Below, one piece after another: positions 5,805 to 13,556 of a stretch of DNA of 14,701 nt. The stretch's first letter is position 1. Each line of letters begins with the position of its first letter. The stretch is from Comamonadaceae bacterium. GTDB lineage: Bacteria; Pseudomonadota; Gammaproteobacteria; Burkholderiales; Burkholderiaceae_C. The translations under genes and the position numbers were made by a program. The notes beneath the pieces are model-generated. The model worked only from the letters and a program-made list of their open reading frames with translations, ran no database searches and was not told where the DNA came from. The stretch lies in contig CANCCE010000050.1 in assembly GCA_947374505.1 (NCBI GenBank), positions 1-14,701 of the forward strand. Direction: 5' to 3'.

Positions 5805-6848
5805 ATGAGTTTCAACGTGACTGTGCAGCCGAGCGGCCGCAGCTTCAGCGTCAACCCCGACGAGGCGATGCTGGCGGCAGCTATTCGTCAAGGCATCGGC
5901 CTGCCCTACGGCTGCAAAGATGGCGCCTGCGGTTCGTGCAAATGCAAAAAACTAGAAGGAACGGTGAGCCACGGTCCGCACCAACTCAAAGCCTTGTCGC
6001 ATGAAGAAGAAGCCAACGGTTTTGTATTGACCTGCTGCGGCGTGCCGCAGAGCGACGTGGTGCTGGAGTCACGCCAAGTGACAGATGAAAGCGCCTTCCC
6101 TATCAAGAAAATGCCGGTACGCGTTAACAGTCTGACGCGACTGTCAACCGACGTCATCGCCCTACGCCTGCAATTGCCAGCCAGCGATGTCTTCAAGTAC
6201 CACGCCGGTCAATATGTCGAATTTTTGCTGCGCGACGGTGACCGCCGCAGCTATTCGATGGCCAATGCGCCACACACGCAAAACGAGGCACCGGGCTTAG
6301 AGTTGCACATTCGCCATATGCCGGGCGGCAAGTTCACCGACCAGGTCTTCAGTACCATGAAGGAAAAAGACATCCAGCGCATTGAAGGACCTTATGGCAG
6401 TTTCTTCTTGCGCGAAGACAGTGCCAAGCCAATGGTGCTGCTGGCCTCTGGCACGGGCTTTGCGCCAATCAAGGCGCTGATTGAGCACCTGCAGCACAAA
6501 AATATCCAACGGCCTGCGGTGCTGTATTGGGGTGGCCGTCGGCCCAGCGATTTGTACATGAACGACTGGGTCATGGCCCGTGTGGCTGAGATGCCGCAAC
6601 TGCGCTATGTGCCGGTGGTGTCCAACGCCTTGCCTGAAGACAACTGGACGGGCCGAACTGGTTTTGTGCATCAAGCCGTGCTGCAAGACTTTCCAGACCT
6701 GTCAGGGCATCAGGTCTACGCCTGCGGGGCACCCATCGTGGTGGACTCGGCCAAGGCCGATTACACCCAGCTGGCGGGCTTGCCTGACGAAGAATTTTTT
6801 GCAGACTCGTTCACCACCGAAGCGGACAAAGCCAAAGCCTTGGCTTGA
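5805..6848 (+). CDS. Ferredoxin-NAD(P)H reductase-type flavoprotein with N-terminal 2Fe-2S domain (annotated in relatives as CDP-6-deoxy-delta-3,4-glucoseen reductase)
   Basis: The 347-residue protein has the three-domain layout of oxygenase-type electron-transfer reductases. A plant-type 2Fe-2S ferredoxin domain (1-90) has ligands Cys37, Cys42, Cys45 and Cys77. A FAD-binding barrel (about 100-200) carries RRSYSMANAP (147-156). An NAD(P)H domain (about 205-335) carries SGTGFAPIKALIEH and YACGAP near the C-terminus. It would pass electrons from NAD(P)H via FAD to the iron-sulphur cluster and on to a partner. No oxygenase or deoxysugar dehydratase partner is in the window, so the glucoseen-reductase name should be read as a family label. 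AAGGA 7 bases before the ATG supports the start. The Bug receptor gene begins 25 bases downstream, suggesting co-transcription. Confidence 0.9.
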   Translation: MSFNVTVQPSGRSFSVNPDEAMLAAAIRQGIGLPYGCKDGACGSCKCKKLEGTVSHGPHQLKALSHEEEANGFVLTCCGVPQSDVVLESRQVTDESAFPIKKMPVRVNSLTRLSTDVIALRLQLPASDVFKYHAGQYVEFLLRDGDRRSYSMANAPHTQNEAPGLELHIRHMPGGKFTDQVFSTMKEKDIQRIEGPYGSFFLREDSAKPMVLLASGTGFAPIKALIEHLQHKNIQRPAVLYWGGRRPSDLYMNDWVMARVAEMPQLRYVPVVSNALPEDNWTGRTGFVHQAVLQDFPDLSGHQVYACGAPIVVDSAKADYTQLAGLPDEEFFADSFTTEADKAKALA

Positions 6849-6873
6849 TCACTGCTCTTAAGGGAAAACCACC

Positions 6874-7896
6874 ATGACAACAACAAAATTCAACTCTGCG
6901 GCAACCCAACACGTCTCGCCTTTGCGGCGCGTGTTGGCCGCCAGTTGTATCGCCATGCTGGCGCTGGTGAGTCAAAGCGCTCTGGCACAGAACACGCAGA
7001 ACAAAGTCATGCGCATCATCGTGCCTTACGCGCCAGGTGGCCCGATCGATGTGACCGCTCGCCTGATGGCCGAACGTGTGAAGGATTCTCTAGGCACGGT
7101 CATCATTGAAAACCGACCGGGTGGGGGTGGCAACATCGGTGTCGATGCGATTGCCAAGGCCGCACCTGACGGTCTGACGATCGGCATCGCGGCCGTCGCC
7201 ACGCACGCCATCAACCCGTGGCTTTACAGCAAGATGCCGTACAACGCCGCCACCGATTTCGCCCCGATCACACAGATGCTGCGCGTGCCGAACGTGCTGG
7301 TCATCAACGCAGACACGGCGCGTCGCTTGAACATCAACACATTGGCAGATTTGATTCGCTACGCCAAGGCGAATCCGGCCAAGCTGAATTACGCCAGCGG
7401 CGGCAACGGCAGTGCAGGCCATCTGGCCGGTGAAATGTTCAAAAAAGAAGCCGGCATTTTTGCGCTGCACATTCCGTACAACGGCGGCAACCCGGCCCAA
7501 TTAGCCTTGCTTAGCGGGCAGGTGGATTTCAATTTCGACAACCTCGCTACCGCCTCGGCCAACATCAAAGCCGGCAAGCTCAAAGCGCTGGCCGTGACCA
7601 CCGCCAAGCGCAGCGTCACCTTGCCCGACATTCCGGCTGTCGCTGAAACGCTCAAAGGTTTTGAAATCGACACCTGGTGGGGACTGGTGGCACCTGCCGG
7701 TACGCCGCCCGATGTTGTCGCCAAGCTCAATCAGGCTTTTGTGGCCGCGCTAAATTCGCCCGAAACCAAAACACGTTTTGCCAGCTTGATGGCCGAGCCG
7801 GTGGCCAACACGCCGGAACAGTTTGCTGAATTCATGAAGCAGGAATTGGCGAAATACGAACGCGTGGTGAAGGCCTCTGGCGCACGGGTCGACTGA
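6874..7896 (+). CDS. Bug-family periplasmic solute-binding protein (tripartite tricarboxylate transporter receptor type)
   Basis: The 340-residue product has a signal peptide with a hydrophobic stretch near 20-38 ending SALA, predicting cleavage near 38/39 and a periplasmic mature protein. Bug hallmarks are clear: IIVPYAPGGPIDVTARLMAERV after the signal, VIIENRPGGGGNIGVDAIAKAAPDG, then LNYASGGNGSAGHLAGEMFK and HIPYNGGNPAQLALLSGQVDF. Bug proteins bind small carboxylates, amino acids, nicotinate and similar solutes, and are massively expanded in Burkholderiales. Many are orphans without TctA/TctB membrane genes, as here. AAGGGA 8 bases before the ATG supports the start. It follows the reductase gene by 25 bases and converges with livF, the stops being only 24 bases apart with no visible terminator. 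Ligand is unknown. Confidence 0.93.
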   Translation: MTTTKFNSAATQHVSPLRRVLAASCIAMLALVSQSALAQNTQNKVMRIIVPYAPGGPIDVTARLMAERVKDSLGTVIIENRPGGGGNIGVDAIAKAAPDGLTIGIAAVATHAINPWLYSKMPYNAATDFAPITQMLRVPNVLVINADTARRLNINTLADLIRYAKANPAKLNYASGGNGSAGHLAGEMFKKEAGIFALHIPYNGGNPAQLALLSGQVDFNFDNLATASANIKAGKLKALAVTTAKRSVTLPDIPAVAETLKGFEIDTWWGLVAPAGTPPDVVAKLNQAFVAALNSPETKTRFASLMAEPVANTPEQFAEFMKQELAKYERVVKASGARVD

Positions 7897-7920
7897 ACGC
7901 AACGTACCGAAGTGGGCGAC

Positions 7921-8661
7921 CTATTCGCCTAAGTAGGCCGCCCGAACACGTGGGTCCGTCAGCAAGTCTTTGGCTTGGCCGGTAATGGTCACCCTGCCAG
8001 ATTCCATCACGTAGCCGCGGTCGGCAATGCCCAGCGCCCGGCTGGCGTTTTGCTCGACCAGCAAGACAGTCACACCCCGCGCAGAGACATCACGGATGAC
8101 TTCAAAAATTTTGTCGACCATGATGGGCGACAAGCCCATAGACGGCTCGTCCAACAACAACAACTTGGGGCGGCTCATCAACGCCCTTCCCATGGCGAGC
8201 ATCTGCTGCTCACCGCCCGACAGGGTGCCGGCCAGCTGGTCTTTGCGCTCTTTCAGTCTTGGGAAAATACCAAACACCATCTCGATGTCGTTAGCGATCT
8301 CCGCCTTGTCATTGCGAATGTAAGCGCCCATCTGCAGGTTTTCTGAGATGCTCATGCGCGCAAACACACCGCGACCTTCCGGCACCATCGCCAAGCCACC
8401 CTGCACCAAATCCCAAGAGCCTTTGCCCTTGATGCTTTCGCCCAAGTATTTAATGTCGCCGTCTGCCGCTGGCAGCATGCCAGTGATGGCCTTCATGGTG
8501 GTGGTTTTGCCTGCACCGTTGGAGCCGATCAAGGTCACCAGCTCACCTTCCTTGACTTCAAAGTCGACACCCTTGACCGCTTGGATGCCGCCGTAAGCAA
8601 CCTTCAGGCCGGTGACTTTGAGGAGTGTCTTGACATTATTTTTTTCCATGATGATTGCCAC
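7921..8661 (-). CDS. livF: Branched-chain amino acid ABC transporter ATP-binding protein LivF
   Basis: The product has 246 residues from a GTG at 8661, or 242 from an ATG at 8649. The GTG is preferred because AAGGGG lies 8 bases before it. ABC ATPase motifs: Walker A GSNGAGKTT (46-54), signature LSGGEQQM (147-154), Walker B LLLLDE (167-172). The switch segment reads LLVEQN, with Gln204 where most ABC proteins have His, as is usual in LivF. LivF pairs with LivG to power uptake of leucine/isoleucine/valine or related substrates through LivH-LivM. It is the last gene of the leftward run, 13 bases after livG; the ribosome site overlaps the livG stop, suggesting coupled translation. Confidence 0.95.
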   Translation of the reverse strand: MAIIMEKNNVKTLLKVTGLKVAYGGIQAVKGVDFEVKEGELVTLIGSNGAGKTTTMKAITGMLPAADGDIKYLGESIKGKGSWDLVQGGLAMVPEGRGVFARMSISENLQMGAYIRNDKAEIANDIEMVFGIFPRLKERKDQLAGTLSGGEQQMLAMGRALMSRPKLLLLDEPSMGLSPIMVDKIFEVIRDVSARGVTVLLVEQNASRALGIADRGYVMESGRVTITGQAKDLLTDPRVRAAYLGE

Positions 8662-8669
8662 GTTCGGCG

Positions 8670-8675
8670 CCCCTT
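8670..8675 (-). promoter_or_regulatory. Ribosome binding site supporting the GTG start of livF
   Basis: AAGGGG on the minus strand precedes the GTG at 8661 by 8 bases and overlaps the livG stop codon (8677-8675). The alternative ATG at 8649 has no comparable site at proper distance. Confidence 0.55.
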
Positions 8676-9442
8676 CAATGGCCGGTGCCCAAATAGGCAG
8701 TGATGACTTTTTCGTTTTTTTGCACGTCTGCGGGCACGCCCTCGGCGATCTGTTTGCCGTAGTCGAGCACCGTCACTCGGTCGCACAAACCCATCACCAA
8801 CTTGACGTCGTGTTCGATCAACAAGATGGTGCGCTTGTCTTTGCGGATCCGGTCGATCAGTTCACGCAGCTGCACTTTTTCAGTGGCGTTCATACCGGCG
8901 GCCGGTTCGTCCAAGGCAATCAGCTGCGGGTCGGTGGCCAAGGCGCGGGCGATTTCCAGCCGGCGCTGGTCGCCATAGCTCAGCGTACGCGCTTTGAAGT
9001 CAGCGTATTGAGCAATGCCGACGTACGTCAGCAACTCATGCGAGCGCTTGGCAATCGCCTTTTCTTCGGCCTTGAAACCGGGCGTTTGAAAGATCGCGCC
9101 GATCAAGCCTGAATGGGTGCGAACGTGCCGGCCGACCATGACATTTTCGAGCGCCGTCATCTCTGCAAACAAACGAATGTTCTGGAAAGTACGAGCGATG
9201 CCTGCTTTAGCAACTTCATGCACAGCGTTGGGTTGATAGGGCTTGCCGGCCAGCTCAAACGTGCCACTGTCCGGCGTGTACAAGCCGGTCAGCACATTGA
9301 AAAAAGTGGTCTTGCCAGCGCCATTCGGGCCAATCAGTCCATACACTTGCCCGCGTTCGATATGAATACCGACATCCGACAGTGCCTGCAAGCCGCCGAA
9401 GCGCTTTGACACTCCGCTCACTTTGAGAATGGTTTCGCTCAT
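8675..9442 (-). CDS. livG: Branched-chain amino acid ABC transporter ATP-binding protein LivG
   Basis: From the ATG at 9442 the product has 255 residues. An upstream in-frame ATG at 9448 is rejected because the AAGGAGG ribosome site abuts it directly, while it sits 6 bases from 9442. Motifs: Walker A GPNGAGKTT (38-46), the LivG-type signature LSYGDQRRLEIARAL, Walker B LIALDEPAAGMN and switch LLIEHDVKLVM with a normal His. Together with LivF it forms the cytoplasmic ATPase pair of the Liv importer. It lies 11 bases downstream of livM; its ribosome site overlaps the livM stop. Confidence 0.95.
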   Translation of the reverse strand: MSETILKVSGVSKRFGGLQALSDVGIHIERGQVYGLIGPNGAGKTTFFNVLTGLYTPDSGTFELAGKPYQPNAVHEVAKAGIARTFQNIRLFAEMTALENVMVGRHVRTHSGLIGAIFQTPGFKAEEKAIAKRSHELLTYVGIAQYADFKARTLSYGDQRRLEIARALATDPQLIALDEPAAGMNATEKVQLRELIDRIRKDKRTILLIEHDVKLVMGLCDRVTVLDYGKQIAEGVPADVQKNEKVITAYLGTGH

Positions 9443-9448
9443 CTCCAT

Positions 9449-9455
9449 CCTCCTT
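9449..9455 (-). promoter_or_regulatory. Strong ribosome binding site fixing the livG start
   Basis: AAGGAGG, a full Shine-Dalgarno match, lies 6 bases before the ATG at 9442 and overlaps the livM stop codon (9456-9454). It indicates that livG is translated efficiently and starts at the second of two nearby ATGs. Confidence 0.8.
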
Positions 9456-10536
9456 AAACTTTGGATTTGCTAAGGGACTTGCCGCGCTCAGGCGATGGCC
9501 ACAGGCCGCGCGGTCGCATCAACATGATGCCGATCATGGCCAGTGCAATCAGCAACTGACGCAAAATAGCGGCGTCCATTCGGCCGCCGGTCATCGCCTG
9601 TAGCGGCCCGGCCACATGGCGCAGCACTTCAGGCAAAGCCGCCAGCAACAAAGCGCCTACGATGACGCCGGGCAAATGGCCGATGCCACCCAAAACCACC
9701 ATGGCGACGATCATCACGGACTCCATCAGGCTGAAAGATTCCGGCGAGACAAAGCCCTGGAATGCTGCAAACATGGCACCCGAAACACCGCCAAACGTCG
9801 CACCCATACCAAACGCCAGCAACTTGAGGTTGCGGGTGTTGATGCCCATCGCCTTGGCGGCGATTTCGTCTTCACGCACCGCCATCCAGGCGCGGCCGAT
9901 GCGGGAATTCTCCATCCGGTGGCAGATCACCACCGAGACAATCACCAGTGCCAAGAAAAAGTAGTAGTACAGCGATACCGAGGCGATCTCAAAGCCGAAA
10001 ACTTCTAAAGGCCGGTTCAGCGGGACACCGAAAAAAGTGACGCCGTCAATCTGGCTGATACCTTTGGGGCCGTTGGTCAGATTGATAGGCCGGTCTAGGT
10101 TGTTGAGAAACACGCGGATGATTTCGCCGAATCCCAGCGTCACGATGGCCAGATAATCGCCGCGCAATTTCAAGGTCGGCGCGCCCAGCATCAAGCCAAA
10201 CAAACCTGCCAGCGCAGCGGCCAAAGGAATCACTATCCAAATAGGCAGGTGCAAGCCGTCCGGAAAAGCCACCTCAATGGCCGGGAATGCTTCCGCCAGA
10301 TGCGGGGAGCCCAGCAAAGCAAAGAGATAAGCGCCGACCGCAAAAAACGCGACATAGCCAAGATCTAACAGCCCCGCATAGCCCACCACAATGTTCAGGC
10401 CTAAGGCCAGTAGCACATAGAGCAGCGCCATGTCCACGATGCGCACCCAGGCGTTACCGCCCTGCTGCAACAGCAGCGGCAACACCAGCATGGCGAGTGC
10501 GGCGAGCAGGAAGGAAAGCAGTCTGTGTTTTTTCAT
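9454..10536 (-). CDS. livM: Branched-chain amino acid ABC transporter permease LivM
   Basis: The product has 360 residues from the ATG at 10536 (MKKHRLLSFLLAAL). The frame stays open upstream to 10626, but that extension is polar, overlaps livH and has no membrane character, so it is rejected. It is a polytopic inner-membrane protein with about 8-9 hydrophobic segments. LivM hallmarks are LNIVVGYAGLLDLGYVAFFAVGAY, GDYLAIVTLGFGEIIRV (the ATPase-contact region) and VREDEIAAKAMGINTRNLKLLAF. The C-terminus ends MLMRPRGLWPSPERGK. It pairs with LivH to form the translocation channel and starts 28 bases after livH. No strong ribosome site is visible at 10536. Confidence 0.93.
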   Translation of the reverse strand: MKKHRLLSFLLAALAMLVLPLLLQQGGNAWVRIVDMALLYVLLALGLNIVVGYAGLLDLGYVAFFAVGAYLFALLGSPHLAEAFPAIEVAFPDGLHLPIWIVIPLAAALAGLFGLMLGAPTLKLRGDYLAIVTLGFGEIIRVFLNNLDRPINLTNGPKGISQIDGVTFFGVPLNRPLEVFGFEIASVSLYYYFFLALVIVSVVICHRMENSRIGRAWMAVREDEIAAKAMGINTRNLKLLAFGMGATFGGVSGAMFAAFQGFVSPESFSLMESVMIVAMVVLGGIGHLPGVIVGALLLAALPEVLRHVAGPLQAMTGGRMDAAILRQLLIALAMIGIMLMRPRGLWPSPERGKSLSKSKV

Positions 10537-10564
10537 GGGATGCTTTGGTGCTTGTTCAGGGTGA

Positions 10565-11494
10565 CTAGGCTCGATCCGCCACACGCTCACCGAGCAGGCC
10601 TTGTGGTCTGAGGGTGAGCACCACAATCAGCACGATGAAGGCAAAAATGTCGGAGTACTGGCTGCCCAACACGCCGCCCGTGAGCGGGCCGATGTAACCC
10701 GCGCCAATCGACTCGATCAGCCCCAGCAAGATGCCGCCGAGCACCGCGCCACCAAGGTTTCCGATGCCGCCAAAGACAGCCGCTGTGAACGCTTTCAAAC
10801 CGGGCAAGAAACCCATGGTGTGCTGCGCTGTGCCGTAGTTAGAGGCGTACATGACACCGGCCAAGGCCGCGAGAATCGCGCCGATGACGAAGGTCGCAGA
10901 AATGACGGTGTCAGGACGCACACCCATCAGACCGGCCACGCGAGGATTCTCAGCCGTGGCACGCATGGCCCGACCCAGCCGCGTGTAGTTGACGACGTAC
11001 ATCAAGATCGAAAGTGACACCGCGGTCGCACCCAAAATGAAAATTTGGGTGACGGTGATGACCGCGCCGCCTACATGCAAGGGCTCGGCGGGCAGCAGCG
11101 TCGGGAACGACTTGTAGTTAGGCTTCCAGATCATCATGGCCAGCGTTTGCAGCAAGATGGACATGCCAATGGCCGTGATGAGCGGCGCCAACTTGGGCGA
11201 GTTGCGCAGGGGCCGGTAAGCGATTTTTTCAATGACGAAGTTCAGCGTGCCGCAGACGATGAAGGCGATCAGCAGCGAGATCAGCAAGATCAGCCAGCCG
11301 GGCGTGCCGGGCATGGCTTCTTGCATCCAGACGATGATGGTCCAGCTGGTGAGCGCGCCAACCATCAGCACCTCGCCATGCGCAAAATTGATCAAGTTGA
11401 TGATGCCGTACACCATGGTGTATCCCAAGGCGATCAAGGCATACATGCTGCCCAACACCAGACCGTTGATGATCTGCTGAAGAAAGATGTCCAT
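10565..11494 (-). CDS. livH: Branched-chain amino acid ABC transporter permease LivH
   Basis: The 309-residue polytopic membrane protein has the classic LivH start, ending in GSMYALIALGYTMVYGIINLINFAHGE. Later come a RPLRNSPKLAPLITAIGMSILLQ segment and the conserved TAENPRVAGLMGV loop that contacts the ATPases. The C-terminus VLTLRPQGLLGE is also family-typical. It forms the membrane channel with LivM. The ATG at 11494 is only 18 bases after the rarA stop, and I see no terminator or good promoter in between, so it is probably transcribed from upstream. The gene set could equally serve a related substrate such as urea or short amides; the sequence alone does not decide. Confidence 0.94.
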   Translation of the reverse strand: MDIFLQQIINGLVLGSMYALIALGYTMVYGIINLINFAHGEVLMVGALTSWTIIVWMQEAMPGTPGWLILLISLLIAFIVCGTLNFVIEKIAYRPLRNSPKLAPLITAIGMSILLQTLAMMIWKPNYKSFPTLLPAEPLHVGGAVITVTQIFILGATAVSLSILMYVVNYTRLGRAMRATAENPRVAGLMGVRPDTVISATFVIGAILAALAGVMYASNYGTAQHTMGFLPGLKAFTAAVFGGIGNLGGAVLGGILLGLIESIGAGYIGPLTGGVLGSQYSDIFAFIVLIVVLTLRPQGLLGERVADRA

Positions 11495-11512
11495 CGCGTT
11501 GTTCCGATTTTT

Positions 11513-12835
11513 TTAGTTTTTTGACGTCTTCGTCGACATGTTGGCGGCGGTGTCCAGCGCCCGCAAATGCGCCAGCTTGTCGGCGATCTTTGCCTCCAGA
11601 CCACGCGCCACCGGCTGATACCAGTCCGGCTCGGGCATGCCCTCTGGCAAATAACGTTCGCCAGCGGCATAGGCTTCCGGCTCGTCGTGGGCGTAACGGT
11701 ATTGCCGGCCGTGCCCAAGCTCTTTCATCAACTTGGTGGGCGCGTTGCGCAAGTGGTTAGGCACTTCGCGCGAACGGTCAGACTTGATGAAGGCCTTGGC
11801 CTGGTTGTAGGCCATGTAGCCGGCATTGCTCTTGGGGGCCATGGCCAAATAAATCACGGCTTGGGCGATGGCCAGATCGCCTTCGGGCGAGCCCAGTCGC
11901 TCGAAAGTCGCTGCCGCATCGTTGGCAATCTGCATGGCGCGCGGATCGGCCAAGCCAATGTCTTCCCAAGCCATCCGCACCACCCGGCGCGATAAATAAC
12001 GCGCGTCTGCGCCGCCATCGAGCATGCGACACAGCCAGTACAACGCAGCATCCGGGTGCGAGCCGCGAACAGATTTGTGCAGCGCTGAAATCTGGTCGTA
12101 AAAGTTGTCACCGCCTTTGTCGAACCGGCGCGCATTCAGGGTCAGTGCGTTCTGCAAAAAATCGGCATCAATGCGCGTCACACCCGCCACCGCCGCCGCG
12201 CTGGCTGACTGCTCCAGCAAATTCAGCAAGCGACGGGCGTCACCGTCGGCGTAGCCCACCAGCGTGTTGACGGCAGTATCGTCAAGCTCCAAGTCGGGCA
12301 ATTCACTGGCTTGGGCGCGGCGTACCAGCGACTGCAATTCGTCATCACTGAGCGCTTGCAGCACATACACCTGCGCCCGTGAGAGCAAGGCGGAGTTGAC
12401 CTCGAAGGAAGGATTTTCAGTGGTGGCACCAATGAACACCACCAAGCCGGACTCCACAAAGGGCAGCAAACCATCTTGCTGACTCTTGTTGAAGCGATGA
12501 ATTTCATCGACAAACAAAATCGTCTTGCGGCCGAGTGCCAGGTTTTGCTGGGCCTGGTCCATCGAGGCCCGAATGTCTTTGACGCCCGAGAACACCGCAG
12601 ACAAAGCAATGAACTCGTAGCCGAAGGCACTGGCGGTGAGCCGGGCCAGCGTGGTTTTACCAACACCGGGCGGACCCCACAAGATCATCGAATGCGGCTT
12701 GCCGGATTCAAACGCCAAGCGCAGCGGCTTACCCGGACCAATCAGGTGCGATTGGCCCACCACTTCGTCTAGATTTTGGGGGCGCAAGGCCTCAGCCAAC
12801 GGCGCGACAGGAGCCTTGTCAAACAGGTCGACCAT
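11513..12835 (-). CDS. rarA: Replication-associated recombination protein RarA (MgsA) AAA+ ATPase
   Basis: The 440-residue length is normal for RarA. AAA+ motifs in order: VVGQSHLIG near the N-terminus, Walker A GPPGVGKTT (54-62), Walker B ILFVDEIHRF (Asp110, Glu111), sensor 1 GATTEN (136-141) and arginine-finger region SALLSR (Arg153). The C-terminal tetramerisation part carries HKSVRGSHPDAALYWLCRML and AKSNAGYMAYNQAKAF. RarA acts at stalled replication forks with SSB and recombination proteins. It lies downstream of lolA with a 9-base gap and has no strong ribosome site, consistent with translational coupling. The lolA-rarA order matches that in Escherichia coli, where serS follows; here livH follows. 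Confidence 0.96.
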   Translation of the reverse strand: MVDLFDKAPVAPLAEALRPQNLDEVVGQSHLIGPGKPLRLAFESGKPHSMILWGPPGVGKTTLARLTASAFGYEFIALSAVFSGVKDIRASMDQAQQNLALGRKTILFVDEIHRFNKSQQDGLLPFVESGLVVFIGATTENPSFEVNSALLSRAQVYVLQALSDDELQSLVRRAQASELPDLELDDTAVNTLVGYADGDARRLLNLLEQSASAAAVAGVTRIDADFLQNALTLNARRFDKGGDNFYDQISALHKSVRGSHPDAALYWLCRMLDGGADARYLSRRVVRMAWEDIGLADPRAMQIANDAAATFERLGSPEGDLAIAQAVIYLAMAPKSNAGYMAYNQAKAFIKSDRSREVPNHLRNAPTKLMKELGHGRQYRYAHDEPEAYAAGERYLPEGMPEPDWYQPVARGLEAKIADKLAHLRALDTAANMSTKTSKN

Positions 12836-12844
12836 GTATCGGTT

Positions 12845-13552
12845 TTATTGCCGCAGGACGTCAGCGCCAGCGGGCGGCTTGAACTGAAAATGACTGGCGC
12901 TGAAAACCGGATTGGCTTCGAAGCGCGAGAAAGTCATCACGGAGCGTTGACCAAAACTGTCGAGAATGTCCAGTGACGCCAACTCACTGCCCTGCGCTGT
13001 GGACCGGAAACCAACGCTGATGTTTTGCACTTGTCCGTCGCGTGTTTTCGGGGTGGCCATGACCCACTGCAAGCCGGCTTTTTCAGGCAAGGCGCTGAGC
13101 GTGAAGTCTGCTTGCAGACCTTTCAAGTTGGCCGCAGCAGCGATCACCGCAGCCGGTGTTCCGTTGAGCACTTGCGCCAGCTTGCGCGTTGTCACCTGGT
13201 TCAAATCAACATCATGAAGCCACAGCGTTTCACCATCGGCGACGATGGTTTGCTCAAACGGTTTTTGATAAAAAAACCGGAACCGATTGGGACGCGAAAA
13301 CTCAAACGTGCCGGTGGACTTTTTGACTCTAGGGGCCTCACCGGCGCGAGCGGGTGAGGTCACTGTTTGAACGAAATCAGCGCGTCCACTACGGGTTTCG
13401 CTGACGAATTTTTCCAGACTGTCCATGCCGCTGTTGGTCACGGACTGCGCTGAAACACCCAGCGAAATGAATGCCAGCAGCACACCGGTAGCGATTGATC
13501 CGAACGGCGCAAGGCGCTCAAATTTCAAAATAGAAAATAGGGGAGTTGACAT
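12845..13552 (-). CDS. lolA: Outer-membrane lipoprotein carrier protein LolA
   Basis: From the ATG at 13552 the product has 235 residues. A longer frame from 13597 would overlap ftsK by 41 bases and put polar sequence before the signal peptide, so it is rejected. A signal peptide occupies about residues 14-35 (ATGVLLAFISLGVSA), giving a periplasmic mature protein of about 200 residues. LolA features are SGRADFVQTV, TGTFEFSRPNRFRFFYQKPFEQTIVADGETLWLHDVDLNQVTTRKL and the C-terminal SASHFQFKPPAGADVL. LolA accepts lipoproteins from LolCDE and delivers them to LolB. It begins 4 bases after the ftsK stop and overlaps nothing downstream, within the conserved ftsK-lolA-rarA order. Confidence 0.94.
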   Translation of the reverse strand: MSTPLFSILKFERLAPFGSIATGVLLAFISLGVSAQSVTNSGMDSLEKFVSETRSGRADFVQTVTSPARAGEAPRVKKSTGTFEFSRPNRFRFFYQKPFEQTIVADGETLWLHDVDLNQVTTRKLAQVLNGTPAAVIAAAANLKGLQADFTLSALPEKAGLQWVMATPKTRDGQVQNISVGFRSTAQGSELASLDILDSFGQRSVMTFSRFEANPVFSASHFQFKPPAGADVLRQ

Positions 13553-13556
13553 GGTT

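Noticed and set aside
7897..7920. Possible terminator between the Bug gene and livF
   Set aside because: The 24-base gap has no stem-loop or T-tract, so no terminator can be supported.
10537..10626. 30-residue N-terminal extension of LivM
   Set aside because: It overlaps the 3' end of livH, is polar with several charged and Cys residues, and precedes a normal membrane-protein start MKKHRLLSF.
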